64,000 nucleotides of DNA from Granulicella rosea (GTDB lineage Bacteria; Acidobacteriota; Terriglobia; Terriglobales; Acidobacteriaceae): the NCBI RefSeq assembly GCF_900188085.1, contig NZ_FZOU01000013.1, positions 22,427 to 86,426 of the forward strand, given 5' to 3'. Under the pieces are notes generated by a model, which ran no database searches, had not been told where the DNA came from, and worked only from the letters and a program-made list of their open reading frames with translations. The position numbers were made by a program, and so were the translations under genes. Positions 8,703-16,350 of this stretch are shown here, piece after piece. How positions within the stretch are numbered: the first letter of the stretch is position 1; the number at the start of each line of letters is the position of its first letter.

Positions 8703-8733
8703 CTTCGGCTAAACTTCGGACAGAGGAGACGCC

Positions 8734-9033
8734 ATGCCCACCCGGAACGTACATCTGACGGAGCATCTCGACCAGTTCATCAGCGCCGGCATCAGCTCGG
8801 GTTCTTACAGCAATGCGAGCGAGGTGGTGCGCGAGGGGTTGCGGCTGCTCGAACGGCGCGAGCGCGAGGATCAGGCAAGGGTGGAGTGGCTGCGCACCGC
8901 CGCGACAGACGCCTTCGACTCGATCGATCGCGGCGAGGGCACGACGTTCGACTCCATGGAGGAGCTGGACGCCTATGTGCGAGGCGTTGGCGCCGAGGTC
9001 TTCGCGGACGAGGCCGTACGCCGGCGTGCCTAA
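8734..9033 (+). CDS. parD: ParD-type antitoxin, 99 aa
   Basis: Antitoxin that neutralises the adjacent ParE and represses its own promoter. The N terminus, MPTRNVHLTEHLDQFISAG, followed by GSYSNASEVVREGLRLLERRE, is the classic ribbon-helix-helix signature of ParD/CC2985-type antitoxins. The acidic C terminus (MEELDAYVRGVGAEVF) would wrap the toxin. GAGGAG at 8724-8729 precedes the ATG. The downstream toxin start overlaps this gene by 8 bp. Confidence 0.9.
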   Translation: MPTRNVHLTEHLDQFISAGISSGSYSNASEVVREGLRLLERREREDQARVEWLRTAATDAFDSIDRGEGTTFDSMEELDAYVRGVGAEVFADEAVRRRA

Positions 9034-9427
9034 GAGGTTCGGGGTAAGACCGACTCTTTCGCCGGCCGCGCGCGCGGATATTCGCCAGATTCTTACCTGG
9101 AGCAGGGAGAAGTTCGGCCAGGCGGCGGGCGCGCGGTACGGCGAGCTGCTGATCCAGGCCTTTCACGATATCGCCGAGGATCCGGAACGGCCCGGCTCGC
9201 AGGCGCGGCCTGAGCTGGCCGTGCGAGGCGTCCGCACCTACCATCTTTCGTTGAGCCGTAGCCGCGTCGCGGGCGACCGCGTGAAGGCTCCGCGCCACTT
9301 CGTGCTCTATCGCTACCGGCCTGGGTCGATCGAGATTGGCCGTATCCTGCACGACAGCCGCGACCTTGCACGGCATCTGCCGGAGGGCTACGGCGTGGGT
9401 AATCCGGGCGAGTCTGAAGAAGGGTAG
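9026..9427 (+). CDS. parE: ParE/RelE-superfamily toxin, 133 aa
   Basis: Toxin of the ParE group; characterised members poison DNA gyrase. Visible hallmarks are LSPAARADIRQILTWSREKFG at residues about 11-31 and a C-terminal HFVLYRYRPGSIEIGRILHDSRDL. The reading frame has no ATG near the expected start, so the GTG at 9026, overlapping the end of parD, was chosen; it gives VPKRFGVRPT as the N terminus. At 133 residues it is longer than the usual 95-105, due to an insertion around LSRSRVAGDRVKAPRH and a longer tail. On a plasmid this pair would act as a stability module. Confidence 0.85.
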   Translation: MPKRFGVRPTLSPAARADIRQILTWSREKFGQAAGARYGELLIQAFHDIAEDPERPGSQARPELAVRGVRTYHLSLSRSRVAGDRVKAPRHFVLYRYRPGSIEIGRILHDSRDLARHLPEGYGVGNPGESEEG

Positions 9428-9484
9428 CCACTCGGGCATGCGTGGAATTCACTCGGCATTCATACTCGCTCTCTAGCATGAGGG

Positions 9485-10864
9485 GTGAGTGGGCTGCGCT
9501 CGGGGCTTGAGCATGCCGGCCACCCGGTGAACATGAGCTTACAGTTGGCACATCCGAAGGAAGGTTCGCACGGCGATGGCGATATGGACTTCGACGCGCA
9601 GGATCCTCGCTGGAGACTGGCCATCCGTGTCGCGGAGAGTGCGCCGTTCGCCAACGCGCCCCTGCTTTCGAAGTTCCTGTTGTACGTCTGCGAACACACT
9701 CTTTCGAACCGGTCCGAAGATCTGACGGAGCGCAACATCGGCATCGCCGTCTTCCAGCGGCGCGTGGACTATAAGCCCAGCGAAGACAACATCGTCCGCT
9801 CGTATGTGCGCCAGTTGCGGCAGCGGCTCGAACGCTACTTCGACGAGCAGGGCGCCGATGAGCCGTGGCGGATCGCGATCCCGCGCGGCGGATATGGCGC
9901 GGTCTTCGAAGAGCGGTCCGACCCGGCGACCACGCCCGTAACCGCGATGACCGGCATCGCGCCGGAGTTGCCCGCCGCCCATGTCGCTCCTCTGGTCGAG
10001 GATGCCGGACCGCAAGAGAAGGCTGGGTGGCGCCGTACGCTCTGGATCGTGCTTGCAAGTCTGCTGGCGGGAGGGTTGGCGGCGCATCTGGGCAGCGTGT
10101 GGCTGGCGCCGCAGTCGCTGGGGCATGCGATGTGGGCGGAGATCTTTACGCCTGCGTCGGTCACGTACATCGTCTCCGCCGACAGCAGCCTGGCCACGAT
10201 TCAGGAGTTGAGCGGCAAGCATACGACGCTCGAGCAGTACGTGGATGGCAGCTACTTCGCGCAGTTCGCGCGATCCGATGCGCCCGAGGATCTCAAGCTG
10301 CAGCGGCTGAGCCGCGAACACATGACCGGCGTTCCCGATATCGACGCGGCGGCGGGAATCGTATCGCTGCCCGAGGCCCGGGGCAGGCATGTGGTGCTCA
10401 GGAATGCGCGCGCGTTCACGATCGACGATATGAAGGATGCGAACGTCATCCTGACCGGCTCTGCGTACAGCACGCCGTGGGTGACGCTGTTCGAGCCGAA
10501 GATGAACTTTGTGCTCTCGGCGAGTAACTCGATCTATGGCTCTTCCTATCTGAATAAGAAGCCTTTGCCGGGGGAGCCGAGTAACTACTCCAACAGTAGT
10601 ACGACTCCGCCTTATTCGACTTATGCGGTGATCGCTTTTCTGCCCGGTCTCAGCGGTGCTGGTAAGGTATTGATCGTGGAAGGACTTACGACCGCGGGAA
10701 GCGAGGCCGCCTCCAACTTCGTTCTGCATGGAGATATCGCCGCATTCCTGAAGACGGTTCCGCGCGATCAGCACGGGCTTCGGCCCTTCGAGATTCTGCT
10801 GAAGACGACAAGCCTGGATTCGAGCGCGCCCTCGACGGAGATTGTGGCGAAACGCCTGTATTGA
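9485..10864 (+). CDS. Membrane-anchored winged-helix regulator with extracytoplasmic domain, 459 aa
   Basis: Probable one-component membrane regulator. Residues about 40-140 (LLSKFLLYVCEHTLSNRSEDLTERNIGIAVFQRRVDY..., then IVRSYVRQLRQRLERYF) match a winged-helix-like DNA-binding segment I associate with acidobacterial regulators. One membrane helix follows at about 184-205 (TLWIVLASLLAGGLAAHLGSVWL). The C-terminal 250 residues would lie outside the cytoplasm and match no family I can name. The GTG at 9485 opens the frame; ATGs at 9533 and 9584 are alternatives, none with a strong ribosome site. It precedes the lamin-tail/receptor run in the same direction and may control it. Confidence 0.7.
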   Translation: MSGLRSGLEHAGHPVNMSLQLAHPKEGSHGDGDMDFDAQDPRWRLAIRVAESAPFANAPLLSKFLLYVCEHTLSNRSEDLTERNIGIAVFQRRVDYKPSEDNIVRSYVRQLRQRLERYFDEQGADEPWRIAIPRGGYGAVFEERSDPATTPVTAMTGIAPELPAAHVAPLVEDAGPQEKAGWRRTLWIVLASLLAGGLAAHLGSVWLAPQSLGHAMWAEIFTPASVTYIVSADSSLATIQELSGKHTTLEQYVDGSYFAQFARSDAPEDLKLQRLSREHMTGVPDIDAAAGIVSLPEARGRHVVLRNARAFTIDDMKDANVILTGSAYSTPWVTLFEPKMNFVLSASNSIYGSSYLNKKPLPGEPSNYSNSSTTPPYSTYAVIAFLPGLSGAGKVLIVEGLTTAGSEAASNFVLHGDIAAFLKTVPRDQHGLRPFEILLKTTSLDSSAPSTEIVAKRLY

Positions 10865-10916
10865 CGAAGATTCCTGCAACTTATTCGGATTGCATCTTCC
10901 TGCCATCAGCCAACGG

Positions 10917-11084
10917 CGCACGTCATTCTTAGCATAGCGAAGGACAGCCGTGTTGGCTTCGTTCGCCAACTACGCATTGGCTCGATCCTGTGTGCCCTAT
11001 AGCGCGATGAGCGTCGCCTGAAGAAGAACAAGCAACAACAAGAACTAATACGGGGTTCCTTCGCTTCGGTCAGGATGACGTGCG
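10917..11084. mobile_element. MITE-like element with 28-bp terminal inverted repeats
   Basis: The ends 10917-10944 and 11057-11084 are reverse complements at 23 of 28 positions; both begin CGCACGTCAT and end GCGAAGGA inward. The 168-bp interior has no open frame. I know similar CGTCAT...GCGAAGGA words as abundant interspersed repeats in acidobacterial genomes. No clear target duplication is visible. Confidence 0.6.
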
Positions 11085-11416
11085 TCATTGCCGGTACACC
11101 GATGCGAGGTCGTGCCGACAGTCCGCAGGAAAGCAAGATGCAATTCGCTCGCAACCTCCAGCGGCAGCGTGAATGCCAGGTTAATTATGCGGAGCGATCT
11201 TAGAAAAACATCGAAAATTCCCGTAAAAATGCCGGTGTACACACCGTTTACACATGGTGAAGACACTTTACCCGTCTCCGCCGGCAACCCATACTCGGTT
11301 CTATCAGCACATCTGGAACTCAAATTTTGCGACGCATGTCCTTGAAGGTCATGCGCATTGGAAATCGGGCCGCCTGTATGTCGTCCGCGGCGTTTTCCCT
11401 GGAGGCTTTACCCGGT
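11085..11416 (+). other. Leader region of the lamin-tail/receptor run
   Basis: No gene is supported. The words GTGTACACACC and GTTTACACATGG lie next to each other at about 11235-11258 and could be a regulator site. GGAGG at 11401-11405 is the ribosome site for the gene at 11417. Confidence 0.3.
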
Positions 11417-14056
11417 ATGCGAATCAGCACGATGTTCTTCCGATGCAGCGCGCTCTTCCTGATGGCCGTCCTCTTTCTGGGCTTGGCACCTGCTGCACGT
11501 GCGGCGGCGGGCAACACCGCGCTGAAGATCTATGAGGTCGCCGGCGCCGGCGCGCTCTCGGGCGCAACGTATCGACAGGACACGATCATCCTCTTCAACC
11601 CCACCGCGGCCACGATCGCCTGCGCTACCTGCGCGGTCCAGACGCACAGCGGCACGAGCAACACGGCTGCGTGGACGGTGTACAAGCTGCCCAGCTTCTC
11701 CATCCCGGCCGGCGGCTTCTACATGATCTCCGGCAGCTCGGTCAGCCTTGCGACGTACGGCAGCGTGGCGCCGATTCCGTACGACTACGAGCTTCAGACG
11801 ATCGAGCTGGGTACGACGCCGCCCACGACCCAGAATATTCTCAGCAGCACCGTCGGCGTCGTTGCGCTGACCAACACGCAGACCGCGCTGACCGCAAGCT
11901 CGGCCAGCGCCTGCGGTACGGGCACGCAGCTTCTGGACATGGTCGGCTATGGCTCGAACGTCGCGCTGAATACGTCGACCACCGCGACCCCGGCCACCTG
12001 CTACTCCGGCTCCGGCGCCGCGTACTACGACGGAAGCACGGCCTATGGACGCCAGCTCGGCGTGACGCGCAAGAACAGGTGCATCGACACCGCCGACAAC
12101 CTGAACGACTTCGTCAACCTGCCGCCGACCTTCTTCAACTCGACGTCGACACCAACGCCCTGCCCCGGCGGCACGCAGTTGAGCGCAGCCGTCTCCGCGA
12201 CGCCGACGAACCCGGTGGTGGGCGGGTCGGTTACCTTCAAAGCTGTCGTCACGCCGGCGACCCAGCCATCGAGCGCCGGCATCACCGCTACGCTGGACTT
12301 CAACACGCCCTACTATGGCGGAACGACGCTGCCGATGTACGACGATGGCACCCACGGCGACGTGACCGCGGGCGACGGCGTCTATACCCTCACGACGACC
12401 GTGCCTTCGACCACGGCCTCGGGCTTCGTCTATCCCGCCGACGTCACGGTCAACGACCTGGCAGGCGATAGCTACACGGGCACAACGCCGCTCAACGTAG
12501 GCGGTGTGAACAACGGACTCACGGCAGGGAACAACAGCCTGCGCATCATCGCGTGGTATGGCGCGGGCAATCTATCGAAGTCCGAGTACGGCCGCGACAC
12601 GGTCATCCTCTTCAACCCAACGGCCGCGGCGATCTCGATCAACGGCTGGTCGCTCCAGACCGGAGGCTCGACCGGCGCCTTCACGACCGTGTACGACCTG
12701 CCCAACGCAACCATACCTTCCGGGGGATACTTCGCCATCGCGGGCAGCGGGGTCAACTATATCTCGAGCGCAGGCTGCGTCAGCGCGGTCTGCAATCTCA
12801 ACTATGCTTACGACTACCAGTTGAAGACGGTGGAAGGGACCGAGACGGACACGGACAACGACCTGAGCAGCACGGCAGTCACCGTCGCGCTGGCCAACAC
12901 GACGACGGCTCTCGGTAGCGGCTGCCCGTCCACCTCCGCGCATCTCGTCGATCTCGTCGGTGTAGGCGCCGCGGACGGCAGCTCGCCAGTGACCTGCTAC
13001 GCGGGAAGCAGCTATGCGACGTATACGCCCGCGACCACGAACGGCGTGGCGACGAACATCAACGGCATCGTCTATGCCTACGCCACGGTGCGCAAGAACA
13101 AGTGCGGCAACAGCTTCGACAATGCCAACGACTTCATGCTGGGCTTCATCAACTTCGCCAACTCCACCACCACGCCGGACCCCTGTCCGTTGGGCAACCA
13201 GATGTCGGTGACGACCGCAGCCGCGACGCCTGCGACCGTCGGCATTCTGGATCCGGTCACCTTCACGACCAGCGTCACGCCGGCGACGAATCCGGCCAGC
13301 ACCAGCATCGCCGTCACGGCCGATCTCTCGAACCTTGGACTCTCGGCGGTCTCGCCGTTCTACGACGATGGAACGCATGGCGACAAGACCGCGGGCGACG
13401 GCGTTTACAGCCTTTCGACCGCCGCAACCAGTGGCGCGATCGGCACGGTGACCGGGCTGATCGTCAGCGCGAAGGATGCGCAGGGCAATCTCGCGCAGAA
13501 CGTCATCCCGTTCGTACTCCAGGCAGGCACCTTCACCATGACGACGCCCACTGCCAGCGGCGCCATCGCGGCCGGCGGCGTGCTTACCTTCCCGATCACG
13601 ATCGCGGGTCAGCATGGCTATGGCGGCGTGCTGAACATCACCTGCACGGGCTCGCCGAATGCGAACACGCTGGGTGTTCCGATCAGCACGCAGTGCGTCT
13701 CCACGCCGTCGGAGTTGACGCTAGCGAACGATGGCACGGCCACGATCTCATTGGCGATCGCGACGGGTACGACTTACTCGGCGGGCCTGTTCTCGGGGCC
13801 GCTTGGGTTCGGGCTGATCGGCCTGCTCTCCATCGGTCTGCTGACCGTCGGTGTGTGGCGGCGCAAGCATCTGGTCTCCGCGGGGCTGTTCGCGGTGCTT
13901 CTACTGATGACGCTGAACACCACGGCCTGCGGCAAGAATGGCGGGCTCGGGAATACCGCCGCTGCGCCTGGAACCTACACCTATGTGGTGACGGCGACGG
14001 ACTCGAACATCGCTACTGTCACGAACTCCCTGACCTTCACGATCACGGTGCAGTAA
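11417..14056 (+). CDS. Secreted protein with two lamin-tail-like domains and a C-terminal membrane module, 879 aa
   Basis: Likely surface protein of unknown role. The start at 11417 follows GGAGG and begins a signal peptide ending near residue 30 (LAPAARA). Two similar halves follow, each opening with a lamin-tail-like block (ALKIYEVAGAGAL...DTIILFNPTAATI and SLRIIAWYGAGNL...DTVILFNPTAAAI). Each is followed by an Ig-like unit containing YDDGTHGDxTAGDGVY, as in choice-of-anchor X proteins. Near the C terminus are two hydrophobic segments separated by WRRK, then a lipobox-like TTACG with Cys838, then 41 residues of beta-like sequence. The same C-terminal arrangement occurs in the protein at 52283-56293. 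It starts a five-gene co-directional run with gaps under 80 bp. Confidence 0.8.
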   Translation: MRISTMFFRCSALFLMAVLFLGLAPAARAAAGNTALKIYEVAGAGALSGATYRQDTIILFNPTAATIACATCAVQTHSGTSNTAAWTVYKLPSFSIPAGGFYMISGSSVSLATYGSVAPIPYDYELQTIELGTTPPTTQNILSSTVGVVALTNTQTALTASSASACGTGTQLLDMVGYGSNVALNTSTTATPATCYSGSGAAYYDGSTAYGRQLGVTRKNRCIDTADNLNDFVNLPPTFFNSTSTPTPCPGGTQLSAAVSATPTNPVVGGSVTFKAVVTPATQPSSAGITATLDFNTPYYGGTTLPMYDDGTHGDVTAGDGVYTLTTTVPSTTASGFVYPADVTVNDLAGDSYTGTTPLNVGGVNNGLTAGNNSLRIIAWYGAGNLSKSEYGRDTVILFNPTAAAISINGWSLQTGGSTGAFTTVYDLPNATIPSGGYFAIAGSGVNYISSAGCVSAVCNLNYAYDYQLKTVEGTETDTDNDLSSTAVTVALANTTTALGSGCPSTSAHLVDLVGVGAADGSSPVTCYAGSSYATYTPATTNGVATNINGIVYAYATVRKNKCGNSFDNANDFMLGFINFANSTTTPDPCPLGNQMSVTTAAATPATVGILDPVTFTTSVTPATNPASTSIAVTADLSNLGLSAVSPFYDDGTHGDKTAGDGVYSLSTAATSGAIGTVTGLIVSAKDAQGNLAQNVIPFVLQAGTFTMTTPTASGAIAAGGVLTFPITIAGQHGYGGVLNITCTGSPNANTLGVPISTQCVSTPSELTLANDGTATISLAIATGTTYSAGLFSGPLGFGLIGLLSIGLLTVGVWRRKHLVSAGLFAVLLLMTLNTTACGKNGGLGNTAAAPGTYTYVVTATDSNIATVTNSLTFTITVQ

Positions 14057-14094
14057 GGCCCGCACAGAACCACGAACTCTTTGAGGATGACGCA

Positions 14095-16275
14095 ATGCAG
14101 TGGAAGAATCGCAGGGCCTATGTTCGTTCAGCAATCGCCGGTCTGACTGCCATGACCGCAGCCATGCTTGCAGGCTGTGGAGTCTACCAATCGACGGCCT
14201 CGACCAACTACACCGCGCCCATCGTGCTGCAGGGGCAGGTCTTCGCGGGCCGCAACTACATGCCCGGCGCGACGGTGAACGTCTATGCGACACAGCCGAA
14301 TGGCGTGGCGTCGGGCGGCTCGTATACCGGCACGGCCAAGCTGCTCGCGAGCACGACGTCCAATGCAACCGGCGGCTGGAGCCTCTCGGGCATTAGCTGC
14401 AACAGTCCCGATCAGTTGTATGTGACGGCGTTTGGAGGCGTTCCGTATCCCTCCGGCTCGCTCACGACCAACCTGGTCAATAACCCGAACTCGCTGATGA
14501 TGACGGCGATCGGCGACTGCTCCATCCTCACCTCGGCCTCGTCCACGCTCAACGTGACAGGCGTCGTGACCAATGAGGCCTCGACCGTCGCGGCGGTGTG
14601 GGCGCTGCGGAACTTCATCAGCATCAACGGCACGACTGTCAATGTAACCAGTTCAGCTACAAATTATGGCGGCGCCAATGGCGTGGGCGGCGCGGGCCAC
14701 TTCGCGGGACTGGCGCATGCCTTCTTGAACGCCAACAATATCTCACCTTACAAGCTCGGTAACTTCGTGCAATATACGGGCGGCGTCGATGGCGCGGCAC
14801 AGGGTGGCCTCGTGCCCGTGCAGGAGTTGAACTCGCTGGCCTATGCGCAGTATCTCTGCACGATCGGCAGCGACGGCACATCGCCGGGCAGCTTTACCTA
14901 CTGCAATACGCTTTATCAACTGGCGACGCCGCCGGGCGGCAGCGCTCCCGCGAACAGCCTGCAGGCGATGTGGAACATTGCTCGTTATCCCGGCAACAAC
15001 GCGGCCGCGATTCTTACCTTCACTCTCACGCCGATTCCGCTCTCGGGTCAGACGACCTCGCAGCAGATCAACGCGGGCGTGTATGTTCCGGCGCTTACGA
15101 GTGCGGGCACGGCAGGCTCGGGGGGCGCCATCGACTGGAGCGTGGCGATCTACTACCTGCCGGGTTATGGCGCGACCTCCACCGGCCAGGGTTCGGCCTA
15201 TCCGCAGTTCGTGACCATCGATGCAAACGACGATGTCTTCTTCTCGAACCCGAGCGGTTCATCGAGCACGCAGGGCAACGTGATCGCACTGACGAGCGCC
15301 GGGCAAAGCCTATGGACCTCCCCCACGGATACGACCAATCTGACGATTCCGCGCGACATCGCCGCCGACGCCAGCGGTCACATCTGGGTCACGAACGGCG
15401 GCGTGACCGCGGCCTCTTCCTTCGTGCAGGAGTTGAATGCAAATACCGGCGCGGTCGTTCAGAACTATGCCTCCACTGCAACGAACCTTTTCGGCGTAGC
15501 GGTCGACTCGCTCGGCAATGTCTGGTACGACGCCAACACGACGACAGGACAGAACCTGCATGAGCTTGCGCTCAACGGCTCGACTTACTCCGAAGCGACC
15601 TTCGCCGTGCCGCCCTCTTCAACGACAGCAACACTGACGCAGCTTCGCCCGGACAGCAACAACAATATCTGGGTGAATGGTTATAACGCATCAAATTCAC
15701 AGGCGCTGTACTTCCCAAACACCGGAACCGCGGCGGCGCCTGCATATGCCAAAGGTCTTGTGCCAACAACGTTGCCGGGCGGTTCCGCGAGTTACGGCAT
15801 TGTCCCCGATGCAAGCGGCAACGCCTACTCCGCAAGCAACGGCACGGGCAGCGGCATCTTCAAGACTACTGTTGCCGGTAGCGGCTCTTCGGCGGTGCTC
15901 AGTGCCGCGAGCGTGGCTGCGAATCCTGCGACGGCCTCACGGTATCTCGACATCGACGGCGCGGGCTCTATCTGGTATCTCGACAATGCAACCGGCACGT
16001 ACCTGTATCAATACATCCCGTCGACGAACACGACCAACGCGTATTACTCCTGCTATAACGCCGGCACGACGACAGGCACCGGCACGGCTACCAGTACGGT
16101 GCAGACCTGCACGACCGGCATGAGTACAAAGCTGGACCTTGCCGTCGACTCCAGCGGTACGGTGTGGGTCGCAAGCTATGGCAACTCCGGCGGCGGACGC
16201 ATGGTGCAGATCCTCGGCCTGGCCGCGCCGACCGTGCCCTTGAAGGCCCTGGGCAAGCCGGGCGTCATGCCATAA
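14095..16275 (+). CDS. Lipoprotein with NHL/Vgb-like beta-propeller, 726 aa
   Basis: Predicted lipoprotein: signal peptide with lipobox LAGC and Cys28. GAGGA at 14083-14087 supports the ATG at 14095. Residues about 40-110 form an Ig- or carboxypeptidase-regulatory-like domain (IVLQGQVFAGRNYMPGATVNVYA). A helical, Ala/Gly-rich middle follows, then a propeller from about residue 370 with repeats such as RDIAADASGHIWVTNGG, FGVAVDSLGNVWYDAN and KLDLAVDSSGTVWVASYG. It is a paralogue of the protein at 60463-62826: same domain order, same propeller type, and the same tail (PL...GVMP against PL...GTMP). The function is unknown; binding of a substrate for the adjacent receptor is possible. Confidence 0.8.
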   Translation: MQWKNRRAYVRSAIAGLTAMTAAMLAGCGVYQSTASTNYTAPIVLQGQVFAGRNYMPGATVNVYATQPNGVASGGSYTGTAKLLASTTSNATGGWSLSGISCNSPDQLYVTAFGGVPYPSGSLTTNLVNNPNSLMMTAIGDCSILTSASSTLNVTGVVTNEASTVAAVWALRNFISINGTTVNVTSSATNYGGANGVGGAGHFAGLAHAFLNANNISPYKLGNFVQYTGGVDGAAQGGLVPVQELNSLAYAQYLCTIGSDGTSPGSFTYCNTLYQLATPPGGSAPANSLQAMWNIARYPGNNAAAILTFTLTPIPLSGQTTSQQINAGVYVPALTSAGTAGSGGAIDWSVAIYYLPGYGATSTGQGSAYPQFVTIDANDDVFFSNPSGSSSTQGNVIALTSAGQSLWTSPTDTTNLTIPRDIAADASGHIWVTNGGVTAASSFVQELNANTGAVVQNYASTATNLFGVAVDSLGNVWYDANTTTGQNLHELALNGSTYSEATFAVPPSSTTATLTQLRPDSNNNIWVNGYNASNSQALYFPNTGTAAAPAYAKGLVPTTLPGGSASYGIVPDASGNAYSASNGTGSGIFKTTVAGSGSSAVLSAASVAANPATASRYLDIDGAGSIWYLDNATGTYLYQYIPSTNTTNAYYSCYNAGTTTGTGTATSTVQTCTTGMSTKLDLAVDSSGTVWVASYGNSGGGRMVQILGLAAPTVPLKALGKPGVMP

Positions 16276-16350
16276 GCTCACAGCCTGATTGAAAGCATCC
16301 GCACCACCTATCTACCTTTCGCTCTGCTTGAATATTGGAGGCACATCGTT

